Shown here in pieces: positions 54,545-63,537 of a stretch of DNA of 64,000 bases. This DNA comes from Cycas panzhihuaensis. Taxonomy: Eukaryota; Cycadophyta. Within the stretch, counting starts at the first letter, position 1. Each line of letters begins with the position of its first letter. The notes beneath the pieces are model-generated. The model was not told the origin of the DNA. It was given only the letters and a program-made list of their open reading frames with translations, and did no database searches. Where the stretch lies: contig CM041465.1 of assembly GCA_023213395.1 (NCBI GenBank), forward strand, positions 45,949,741-46,013,740, read 5' to 3'. A program made the translations under genes and the position numbers.

Positions 54545-54800
54545 ATATGAAGGCAACGCGGATATAGAATGTAATGCGGATATACGGATATGCGTCGACG
54601 ATATAGCAAAGACGCGGATATGAATAGATGACGCAGATATAAGGAGACAGAAACAGTGGACGCAAGACGCAGGGACAAAGACGCAGGACGCAGGCAGACC
54701 TGCAAGTACACAAACAAGGACGCAGATGACAGATGACGCAGAGATAGGACGCAGACGCACAGATCTGCACGGAAACCCGAGACGGGAAGACGCAAAGATG
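54545..54800. repeat. GACGCA-rich low-complexity block
   Basis: Many scattered copies of GACGCA, GACGCGG and ACGCAGA with short spacers, without a fixed period. Confidence 0.55.
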
Positions 54801-55156
54801 CAGAGGTGCAAGGCAAACACGGGAGAGTATATGCAGCACGACAAACGCGTGAGAAATACAGCTTCTTACAGTGAGTTGAAGACAGGCGTGACTACCAAGA
54901 CAGCCGTCTTCTGAGTGTCGACAGGTTGCAAGATGGAGGATCGCTGGAGGAGATAGTGGAGGAGGATTTAGTCAATACAGCTACTGCCCCTTATGTATAC
55001 GATTGTGCAATATAATAGACAGCTGTCAAAGAGAATGAAGACTGTGATAAGAATGAACCCAACTGCGTTGAGACTGTGACGAGAATGATAAACTTTGCCA
55101 GGAATGATGACGATAATGGGATTGCGATTTGATGGGTGAAACCGGCCCAGGAGAGT

Positions 55157-55168
55157 GCTCTGATACCA
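55157..55168 (-). other. G1 primer-binding site
   Basis: TGGTATCAGAGC on minus, perfect, two bases from the LTR. Confidence 0.92.
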
Positions 55169-55170
55169 CT

Positions 55171-55396
55171 TGTTACGCTACTGGCCGTAACTGGAGAACA
55201 GGAGCCAATTGCCAGAGATTTGTTGGAAACAAGAGATTAATGAAATTGTATATATTTGATTGATTAAAGTGAATTGATGTCCGATTACATTTTGGGAACC
55301 CATTTTATATGCATATTGGGCCCTTTTACATAAGGTTATATCCTTTCAATAGCGCCTCTTCATTTAATAATTAATTAATCTTTTTAGCTCATAACA
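55171..55396 (-). repeat. G1 5' LTR
   Basis: 226 bp, near identical to 48901-49126. Confidence 0.96.
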
Positions 55397-55401
55397 ATGT
55401 A

Positions 55402-55811
55402 ACTTCACTTTGGGTTTCCTCTCTGATATTGAAATGGGACTCTTCTGTTGCTTGTGCCTGCTTCGAATCTTCTATGTCGTCATATTGTTTTCTCTGTGCT
55501 AGATCTTGTTCTCGCTCTTGCAAAACCTCATGGATCTCCTCATTGACAGTGTCTTCTTCTTGCCCTTCCTCGTCAGCTTGAATCTCACCTTGCTTATGTT
55601 TCTTAAAAGTTGTGGTAGCCGCCTTTGAAAATTGGTACCATAGAAAAGGTTTGGTAGTCCAATTAATGAACCACTCATAAGCTTGTTCGTTCAATATCAT
55701 TTCTAATATTGGTCCATACTCTTGAAATTCTGTATCAGACACAAATTCGAAATCTTCTATCGATTTTTTTATGCCCTTATAATCCTCCAAATTAAAAAAA
55801 TCTGTCTCCAA
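55402..55811 (-). pseudogene. F-B unit 2 gag-like ORF
   Basis: The same protein as in unit 1, with its start codon changed from ATG to TTG at 55811. ETDFFNLEDYKGIKKSIEDF, EYGPILEMILNEQAYEWFIN, WTTKPFLWYQFSKAATTTFK, KHKQGEIQADEEGQEEDTVN, then an acidic/Gln-rich C-terminus (EVLQEREQDLAQRKQYDDIE). It runs into the G1 insertion after about 137 codons. The longer of the two copies. Confidence 0.62.
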
Positions 55812-55930
55812 TTTTTTTTCTCAGGTTTTATATGTTTCAAGTGTTCTTCTCATATTTTGCTATAGATCAGGATATCATGAAAGAAATCTAGCATGAATCA
55901 CCTTATAACATGTTTTAATATTGAATCGAC

Positions 55931-56712
55931 TGTTGGAGTCAAAAGTGATCCAATGGCTGTGTGAGGACCAGAGGTAGGTCAGATAACCCGAGTTGTGCAG
56001 GTATGGACCGTACAGAGGTACGCACGAGGCAAAACGACAGAAAAACCAGCATTTTGGGTACGTACCAATAGCGGAACGGAATCGAGCAGAAGCAGTACGC
56101 ATGACTCAAGGGGACCAGTGAAGACCTGTTGAGGTGCCAGACGTACGTACAGATGTAGAGACATAAAAGACAGATTAATTAAGGCTAAACAAGTGTTTAA
56201 GTGAAAGGGTACGCATGACTGAAGGGGTACGGTTATGACAGGCAGTCATAACCCTTCAGCCAAAAGGTACCAGCATGAGTACTTAAGGAGGTACGCATGA
56301 TTCACCTGGTTAGGGTGAGAGCCGGATATCACGGGTACGCAAAGGTGCAGGAGCCAGTACGCATGATAGCCATTTGGAGCATCATTGTATGATAAGTACC
56401 ATCTAGGTACGCATATGTACGAAAGATCAGATGTCTTTGAATGCGCAGGAATGCATTCCACCTCATGTAAATGAACTGTTGACTTAATAAAAGGAAGAGT
56501 TACGTGGAAATTGGTGTATTATTGGTGTTGTGATGATGATTTGCTGAGTATGTATTGATTGCATCACGCCGTACCATTCTGTGAATTATATGTGGAATGT
56601 ATGTGAATGACCATGTTGACAGTATCTTGAACTAGACTATAGCGCTGTGTAACCTTGACAAGTGTAAGGGGTATATCGTAAGTGTAATAAGATACCCCAG
56701 CCAAAGTCAACA
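55931..56712 (+). repeat. G2 5' LTR
   Basis: 782 bp, GC-richer than its surroundings, with at least eight GTACGCA/GTACGTA-type words, often as GTACGCATGA. A TATA-like TTAATAAAAGG lies at 56484-56494. The partner LTR is not in the window, so the boundary rests on the F-B junction on the left and the PBS on the right. Confidence 0.82.
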
Positions 56713-56713
56713 T

Positions 56714-56726
56714 TGGTTCCGTTGCC
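56714..56726 (+). other. G2 primer-binding site
   Basis: TGGTTCCGTTGCC, resembling the TGGCGCCGTTGCC-type site of plant Tat/Athila elements rather than the initiator-Met site used by the other elements here. Confidence 0.65.
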
Positions 56727-56850
56727 TACGTCCACTGAGGAGGGACAAGGGCCTAGGAGTTTCAAAGAGAAGTATGTGTAAAGGGTAGAGGACCACGGCC
56801 GCTGCCAGAGGCGGGTCAGAACTAAGCCATCGGCAACCAGGGACCTTCCA

Positions 56851-57531
56851 ATGCCACCTAAGAGGCCTTCAAGGTCGGAAGAGCCCCAGAAGGATACTTC
56901 ACCCAAGGAAAAGGAGACCAGCAGACAAAGGGCACTAAGATGGTCAAAAGAATCAAAACTCAGAAGGGCGAGGAGGTTAAGTTCGCAAAACAACAAGACT
57001 AAGGGACAGTCCGTTGAAGGATCTGAGGCAAGTGGAGCCCAGACACCTCAGGAGGAGGAAACTCATGGCGAACGCATGGTATTGACACCAGCCCCAATCA
57101 GAGATGATTTGTTTAGCCCGGAGATTGAAGGGAAGCCAAAAGTGGATGAAAAACATAAAGAGATCCTAATAGAGGGAAGTATACCAGTGGAGGATAGCCC
57201 GAAGGACCTAGGTGACATCGATAAGAAGGCGGAGGAAGGTCCCTCGGCATATTGGGAGAATAAGCTAACGAGACAGCTTTTCGAAGATTCGACAGAAAGG
57301 GGTTCTGATCAATCTTATATTACGATAACACCGTTGACGATACAAGTTCCAGGTGTAGTGGAACCCATACATATAAAATCTCCATTCAAGAATCCGCTGT
57401 TTGGAAAAGATAGTACAAAGAAGAGGGCACTCCCAAAGGCATCCCCAAAGGAGGGAGGAAAGGAAAAATCACCATCAGGTGGGGGACAGTTACAATCTTC
57501 GAAAATGCACGACAACAGGGACTTTGTGTAA
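56851..57531 (+). pseudogene. G2 gag N-terminal ORF
   Basis: 226 codons: MPPKRPSRSEEPQKDTSPKE, a highly charged, Ser/Pro-rich N-terminus, then SAYWENKLTRQLFEDSTERG, ITITPLTIQVPGVVEP and a basic C-terminus (ALPKASPKEGGKEKSPSGGG). A long charged region before the capsid is common in Tat-lineage gag. It stops at 57529, and the capsid resumes in another frame at about 57600, so it is frameshifted unless recoded. Confidence 0.7.
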
Positions 57532-57599
57532 CTGGTCTTTAATGATACTTGACGCAGCAGAGCATGTATATCTATTTGAGCCTCATTGATGTCAAAAGA

Positions 57600-58041
57600 T
57601 TACAGCATTTAAGATGAAATCAAAGCACGATTCGCCTGTACGTTAAGAGGAGTACCCTTGGCGTGGTATAAGGAAATAAATAAGAATGAGCCATGGGTGA
57701 AACTTAAGAAAGCATTCGAAGAGAGATTTCAAAAATTTCGCAGTAATGAAGTTATGGAAATCGCACTACAAGAGATCAGACAGAGGTCGGAGGAATCCGT
57801 CCTAACTTACATTAGCCGAATGAAAATTATTGCGGTGAGCATGATCAATGAGACAATAACAGATCATAATATGAAGAATTACTTTGTAAGAGGGTTGAAT
57901 GAGAAGTTGCGAGCCATGATGCATGCTCATCCATTGAAATCATTCAAGAATGCTCAAGATGTAGCATTAGACTTTGAAATGGAAATGGACGCACAAGCGG
58001 GTGGACAAGACTCCTTCACCGAGGTTACAAGGCGAGATTAG
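57600..58041 (+). pseudogene. G2 gag capsid (retrotransposon gag domain)
   Basis: EIKARFACTLRGVPLAWYKE, then WVKLKKAFEERFQKFRSNEV, ALQEIRQRSEESVLTYISRM, GLNEKLRAMMHAHPLKSFKN and ALDFEMEMDA: the classic L-G-A-W ... W/L..F...F capsid pattern. It assembles the particle. It ends at 58041 and is followed by a frameshift into the knuckle ORF. Confidence 0.92.
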
Positions 58042-58106
58042 AGAGTTGAAGCAAAACCAAGATAACCCGACCCTTCCGCTGTAGGGTAGCAGAAGAGGAA
58101 TCGGAA

Positions 58107-59218
58107 TTGGAGGCATTGAGAAAAGAGGTAGCTAGATTGAAAGTTAGAAATAACCGTGAAGAAGAGGAAACACCTAAAAAGAAAGAGCACCCTGGAAGGG
58201 TAACCAAGTGGTGCCATATTTGCGAAGAAAACTCACATACCACCAGGGAATGTGATTTAAATTTAAAAAACAGTGCGTTGCACCAACAGGAGAAGTGGTG
58301 CCATATATGTGAGGTTGACACACATACAACTAGGGATTGTTTCTACAATCCCAGGGGAAGAAAGGCATTCAGAGGACGAGGTCGGGGAAGGGGAGGCAAC
58401 CCACCTCGAAATGTGTATACAACGAGGGGCGCACCAGAACCCTCGAGGAAGAAACCGCCGATGGGGAGATGCCTCATCTGTCTACAGTTCGGGCACTGGA
58501 AGTCAGAATGCCCAATGAAGCAGGAATACGAACAGAAGCCGTTCGTATGTAATAACTGTGGCCCAAGTGACCACAAGATAGAGGATTGCAAAGGCAAAGC
58601 CAAAGCGACTAACCTGATGACAATCGTACCAGAAACCAAGAATGTGAAATTACAAAACAAACAGAAAGAGAAATTGGATGAAGGATATCTAAATCCACCG
58701 ATAGAAATGGATCGGTATAGGAAAGCGAAACAAGTATTAGATGGCCTAGTCCGGGAGGAGAATACTTTACCAATGGGTAAACCGGAAATGAAATACGTAT
58801 ATGCACGAAAGAATAAACAAAAGGAGCAAGAAAAACTACTGAAAGAACTTAAGACAAAGCCCCAAATGGTGCAAATGGAAGAGCTTTTCAAAGGATTGCC
58901 AACTGAGGATATCCCCAGAATGTTGCTATTGATGGAGAATTTGGTGAAACAGTTACAGTTGACTATCCCTCTATCCCAAGTTATTGAGTGGATTAAAGGA
59001 GGAGTGTTACGGAAAGGAATTACCAAGAGTTGGAAGCAAATTATACCATCATTCGACATGGATCCGATGGTAACTATGTTAGTCTTGGGGGAAACATTCC
59101 CACGGGTAATTGTTGATGGAGGCGCAGCAGTGAATGTATTACCGGCCGCAACATGGCGTAGATTGGGAAGCCCGAAATTGGAAGCGGCGACCTATTCGCT
59201 GAAATTGGCTATGAACTA
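58107..59218 (+). pseudogene. G2 nucleocapsid with four zinc knuckles, then linker and protease start
   Basis: Part of a 378-codon frame ending at 59243. Coiled-coil start (EALRKEVARLKVRNN), then four CX2CX4HX4C knuckles: CHICEENSHTTREC, CHICEVDTHTTRDC, CLICLQFGHWKSEC, CNNCGPSDHKIEDC, with an RGRGRGRGG stretch between the second and third. After a Lys-rich linker (KNKQKEQEKLLKELKTKPQ) comes the protease motif FPRVIVDGGAAVNVLP near 59100-59140. Plant Ty3 gags usually carry one or two knuckles; four is unusual. Confidence 0.9.
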
Positions 59219-59635
59219 TTGGTACGACCTATGGGCAGACTAGCCAATATCAAAGTAGACGTGGCAGGGATAGTGGTGCGAATCGATTTCACAATTGTGG
59301 AAACAGAGAGAGGAGCAATACCCTATACAGCACTGTTGGGAAGGCCATGGTTATATAAAACACAATGCCTTCAGAATTGGGAAAAAGTAACCTTCACTCT
59401 ATCGGATAACAACAACAAGGTGGTATTGCCAATGCTAGGAAGAAGCTCGATTGAAGTAATTCCAGATGAAGGATCCAAAGACAACAAGAATTTAGCGACA
59501 CAACATTTACTTCCATTGGGGAAGAACATATCTACCACATGGCAGAAGAACCCACCACATCGAAGAACCACCAGCGTGAAGAACCAACAGATCTCGAAGA
59601 AATATACAACTCTTCGGATGACGAACACGGCATGA
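59219..59635 (+). pseudogene. G2 protease, C-terminal part
   Basis: LANIKVDVAGIVVRIDFTIV, IPYTALLGRPWLYKTQCL: the second half of a Tat-type retropepsin (LLGRPWL). From about 59510 another frame carries an acidic tail (EEPTDLEEIYNSSDDEHGMR, FVDYRLRMHMK) that ends in a stop at 59671, so the true end is probably reached through a frameshift. Confidence 0.85.
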
Positions 59636-59671
59636 GGTTCGTGGATTACCGCTTGAGGATGCATATGAAGT

Positions 59672-60016
59672 AAACTCTTCTTACAGATGTAATTTGCTAT
59701 CTAAATGTGTATCTACAAACATTGATAATAATTCAAATTCTTTTGAATATATGCTGACTAATGATAATTTAAAAAATAATAACAACCTAGACCAACCAAC
59801 CCTTAGTTTACCTAGTAATTTTCGTAGTTTTTTTGTAGTTAACAGTAATCCCGACATCCCATCTACTTCAGGCGTGGGTCCTGAGGTAGATTCCCTACCC
59901 CCCCCCCCCCCTTATTACAACCCGAGGAAGGAAGTAATATTCCTTCCTCCTCTTCCTTAAAGGTACACCCACCCAGCCATAAATCTCTTCCAACCATTGG
60001 CGCCAAAACTGGGGAA
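59672..60016 (+). other. G2 spacer with poly-C tract
   Basis: A Ser/Asn-rich 88-codon frame (59694-59960; SLPSNFRSFFVVNSNPDIPS) includes a run of about 14 C (59897-59910) encoding prolines. Relation to protease or to the next module is unclear. It could hold an intron, as Tat/Ogre elements have one between protease and RT. Confidence 0.45.
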
Positions 60017-60685
60017 ATGGAAGGAGGATTGCTAGTAAGTACTTCTAGCGAGTCTGGTCTAGTTAGTAAAATCATTATCCCAGAGGAAACAAACTATCAA
60101 ATCTATATTGGGAACTACGTAAAACCATTCTATCGGGAGCAGTTATATGGGACTACCCATTTAGCGCACTGTGTTGAGTATTGGATAGATCAGGGGAATT
60201 GGGATAAAACCCAATGGCAGCAAGGCCTAATACTAACCTTACGAGGGAGAGCCTGATACTGGTACTTATCCCACCAAGCCACTCTTAGGAGTTGGCAAGA
60301 TTTACAAACGATGTTTCGAATACGGTTCGATCATCCAACCCAACCAACTATTCCAATATTCTACGTAGGTTATAACCCTAGAAAACATATATAGGTTTGT
60401 AAACAAAATTGGAAATCCTTAAGTATACCTAAACGGAATTGGTCTAACTATTTCTACCACACCTTGGGGAGAGTAGCAAAGGACTGGTTCCTAGGGAGGG
60501 AACAAAATTTAGATATGACTTGGGGAAACCTAAAGAAATCCTTTATAGAAACCTTTAGGCATACTTCGGATAACCAAGAAATAAACAAAATCTTGAAACA
60601 TATTGGAATAATGAGCATAAAATTAGAATAGCATCTAACAGATCAAGAAACGGTAGAATCTATACATAGTGAAGAGGAAGAGATC
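60017..60685 (+). pseudogene. G2 second gag-like module, in frame with RT
   Basis: From the ATG at 60017 one frame runs to the RT with only three stops (TGA 60254, TAG 60392, TAG 60629). It contains two gag-capsid-like cores: LILTLRGRA-stop-YWYLSHQATLRSW followed by QDLQTMFRIRFDHP, and LGRVAKDWFLGREQNLDMTW followed by GNLKKSFIETFRHT. Both show the G-A-W ... W..L...F...F pattern of retrotransposon gag. A capsid is already encoded at 57600-58041, so this is an extra, diverged module between protease and RT. Function unknown. Confidence 0.6.
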
Positions 60686-61600
60686 ATGAATTATCCTGCA
60701 GAGTTTACAGAATTCACTGTTGGAGAAAGAAAACTAGAAGACGCACCGGGACGCAAAACCGAAAATGCAGAAGATGTGGGTATAACAAGGTTGAAAACTA
60801 CAGAAATCAATGTTGGTAGTTCAGAAAATCCTAAGCTCATTCGAATTGGAAACTATTGGGATCCTCAAACGGTAGCAAAAGCCCAACAGTTATTCGAGGA
60901 ATTCCGTGATGTATTCGCATGGTCGTATAAAGACCTGAAAGGCATTCCTCTGGAGATAGGAATGCATCATATCGATCTAGTAGAAGACGCCAAACCGGTA
61001 AAACAAAGAACCTACCGGATGAATCCAAAATACAAAGAGAAAGTAAAAGCAGAACTTGATAAAATGTTGGAAGCAGGTTACATATATGAGATTGACTACA
61101 GCGACTGGGTGAGCCCTGTAGTAGTGGTTCCTAAGAAAAATGGAAAAATTCGCGTCTGTGTGAATTACAGACAGTTGAATAAGGTGACGAAGAAGGATCC
61201 ATTTCCGTTACCTTTTACGGAGGAGATTTTGGAAGCAGTTGGGGGGAATGAGATCTATTCCTTCACAGACAGATTTAGTGGGTACAATCAAGTGCAGATT
61301 GCCCCGGAAGATCAGGCAAAAATGACATTCGTGACAGAATGGGGTACGTACGCCTATAAAGTGATGTTATTCGGTCTTACGAATGCACCAGCAACATTCC
61401 AGCGAATTGTGATTAATATCTTTCGAAAATTTATTGGAGAAAAAGTTGCTGTATTCTTAGACGATTGGACGTTGTATGGATTAATGAAAAATCATATGGA
61501 AAACTTGAGAGAAATGTTGCAAACCTGCCGAGAAAGTAAATTGTGTCTCAATCTAGAAAAGTGTACATTTACGGGCCTTCGGAAACCTCTTAGGGCATAT
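60686..61600 (+). pseudogene. G2 reverse transcriptase
   Basis: FRDVFAWSYKDLKGIPLEIG, MHHIDLVEDAKPVKQRTYRM, NPKYKEKVKAELDKMLEAGY, WVSPVVVVPKKNGKIRVCVN (usually VCVDYR; here Asn), PFPLPFTEEILEAVGGNEIY, SFTDRFSGYNQVQIAPED, MLFGLTNAPATFQRIV, catalytic AVFLDDWTLYG (FLDD). The Tat-type RT frame begins upstream in the second gag-like module. A frameshift near 61580 moves the last part to another frame. Confidence 0.94.
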
Positions 61601-62110
61601 AGTCAGCAAAGAAGGATTGCTGATCGATCCAGCAAAAGTGTCTGCCATTCTACACTTTCCGACACCGATTACGAGAAAACAGCTGAAAGGTTTTTTGGGT
61701 TTGACGAGATATTATAGAAAGTTTATCAGAGGGTATGCATACATATCTGGACCATTGGAAGAATTGTTGAAAAAGAATATTGAATGGACATGGACAGAAG
61801 ATCAACAACGAGCATTTGAAACGTTGAAATAGGCCATTGTAACAGCGCCTATACTGCGATTCCCAGATTGGAAGAAAACGTTTCACGTACATGTGGATGC
61901 GTCGCAATACGCTATTGGATGCGTATTGGCACAACCCAGCGATGATAAAACAGATTATCCAATCTATTTCTCCAGTCGGAAACTTACGAGAGCCGAGCAA
62001 AATTATACGACAACAGAAAGGGAAGCACTCGGCATGGTTTATGCATTACAAAAGTTTGACATTATTTGTTATCCAATCCATTCCTGCTTTTCGTTGACCA
62101 CCAAGCGCTG
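61601..62110 (+). pseudogene. G2 RT thumb and RNase H
   Basis: 61617-61832: AILHFPTPITRKQLKGFLGL, TRYYRKFIRGYAYISGPLEE, stop at 61830. Then FHVHVDASQYAIGCVLAQPS and YFSSRKLTRAEQNYTTTERE (RNase H Asp and Glu visible), ending at 62111. Two frameshifts. Confidence 0.92.
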
Positions 62111-63300
62111 ATGTATCTGGTGAATAAACCGATTATGCGAGGAAGAATCAACAGATGGTTAATGTTGTTTCAAGAATTTTCTTTCAAAATCATTGTGAAA
62201 CCCGGCAAAGCCCACATCATTCCAGATCAGTTGTCGAGAATCAAAAACGGAGAGAAAGCCACGGGGATACCAGATGATTTTCCAGACGCAGCTCTATTCA
62301 GCGTAGAAGCAGTTCCCACAGACTGGTATGAGGGAATACCAGAGTATCTAGCGACCGGAGAAGTGCCAGCAGAGTTAGATCGTACGGGGAAGAGAAATTT
62401 TATCAGAAAAGCGGAGCCGTATCAACTTATTAGCGGAGAGTTGTACAAATTGGGGCCAGATGACGTATTGCGACGTTGTGTTCGACAGCATGAGACAAAC
62501 CAGATCATGTCGCAAGCGCATGAAGGAGTAGCAAGTGGTCACATGGGAAAATTGGCCACATGGCGGAAGATCTTGACGTCGGGATTCTGGTGGCCATCAA
62601 TGTTCGAAGATGTCAAAAAATGGATTCAGGCATGTGATTATTGCCGACGCGTGGGGAAACATAATCGACAGGATTTCCAACCGTTACATCCCATATTACC
62701 GTTGGCACCGTTCGAAAGATGGGGGCTCAACTTTGTGGGGCCAATCAAACCAGCGGCGCGGAGATTGAAAGCTCGATACATTTTGGTGGCAACCGATTAT
62801 ACGACAAAATGGGTGGAAGCACGCGCATTACGAAAAGCCGATGCAGAAAGCATAGCAAGATTTCTGTATGAGGTAATAATTATGCGATGTGGATGTCCCT
62901 TGGAGATCGTCAGTGACCAAGGTGCCCACTTCCTCAAGCAGACTATTGAAACATTGACAACCGGCTTCATGATTAGCCATCGGAAATCAACTCCCTACTA
63001 CCCGAGAGCCAATGGCCAAGCAGAGAGCTCAAACAAGATAATCGAAAACTGCTTGCGAAAGATATGCGACATCGGCAGATCAGATTGGGCAGAGAAGTTA
63101 CCCTCCGTACTATGGGCCTTTCGTACGACATACAAAAGGTCAATTGGACAGACCCCATTCCAGCTTGTATATGGCACGGAAGCCATTCTTCCGACAGAGT
63201 TTGAGATACCCAGCCTACAAGTGGCAGTACAATATCGATTAGACGACCTCCAGTCTTTGGAACTACGACTGGAAGACTTAATGCGGTTGGAAGAGAAACG
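62066..63300 (+). pseudogene. G2 integrase with changed first catalytic Asp
   Basis: Start: FVDHQALMYLVNKPIMRGRI, end of RNase H. HHCC finger: HEGVASGHMGKLATWRKILT ... CDYCRRVGKHNRQ. The core motif reads WGLNFVGPIKPA where WGxDFVGP is expected (AAC for GAC); ILVATDYTTKWVEARALRKA; second Asp in EIVSDQGAHF; Glu in YYPRANGQAESSNKIIEN. AFRTTYKRSIGQTPFQLVYG follows. One long frame to 63505, but after about 63350 it leaves the true frame. The Asn should abolish strand transfer. Confidence 0.95.
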
Positions 63301-63537
63301 ACACCTAGCAAACTGGTTGCAACATATCGAAAAGCGCCCCAATTCGACGAAGGTGATCAAGTGTTGCTGTATGACAACAAATTCAAAACGCACCCTGGGA
63401 AACTCAAGATGCGGTGGTTGGGACCATACATTGCAGAAAGAATTTTTGAGAATGGATCGGTGCAGCTTCGAGAGATCGACGGACCTCTGCTACCAACTCG
63501 GGTAAATGGTAGCAGACTCAAGCCTTACATTGAGTAG
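63301..63537 (+). pseudogene. G2 integrase C-terminus
   Basis: In the shifted frame from about 63340: DEGDQVLLYDNKFKTHPGKL, KMRWLGPYIAERIFENGSVQ, LREIDGPLLPTRVNGSRLKP, YIE, stop at 63535. This is the standard Tat-lineage integrase end (LLYD...HPGK...WLGPY...RVNGSRLK). Confidence 0.9.

Larger units (their letters stand above)
53677..55156 (-). other. G1 leader
   Basis: About 1.5 kb. Near gag it is ordinary. 53950-54240 is very AT-rich. 54245-54500 is a tandem repeat. 54545-54800 is dense in GACGCA/ACGCAG words. No gene on either strand; the three long minus ORFs over 54487-54844 are by-products of the low-complexity words. Confidence 0.65.
48901..55396 (-). mobile_element. G1: Ty3/gypsy chromovirus with 226-bp LTRs
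   Basis: 6.5 kb, minus. 226-bp LTRs (48901-49126, 55171-55396) differ at only about three or four positions. TSD GTGTA (48896-48900) and ATGTA (55397-55401) with one change. Order gag, protease, RT, RNase H, integrase, chromodomain. The integrase-linked chromodomain places it among chromoviruses. The coding region is badly broken despite near-identical LTRs. Confidence 0.95.
47871..55930 (-). mobile_element. F-B unit 2, internal region, split by G1 and cut by G2
   Basis: 47871-48900 and 55397-55930, minus, nearly collinear with unit 1 (45671-47240). G1 interrupts the coding segment at 48900/55397. G2 enters at 55930, about 40 bases before where the PBS should be. The remaining PBS and an LTR-B3 are predicted beyond G2, outside the window. 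Confidence 0.75.

Noticed and set aside
54487-54844. Three overlapping minus-strand ORFs of about 110 codons
   Set aside because: All three frames are open because the GACGCA-type repeat lacks stops; repetitive Cys/Arg/Leu composition, no start context.
58343-59059. 238-codon minus-strand ORF
   Set aside because: Antisense shadow of the well-supported G2 nucleocapsid frame; no motif of its own.
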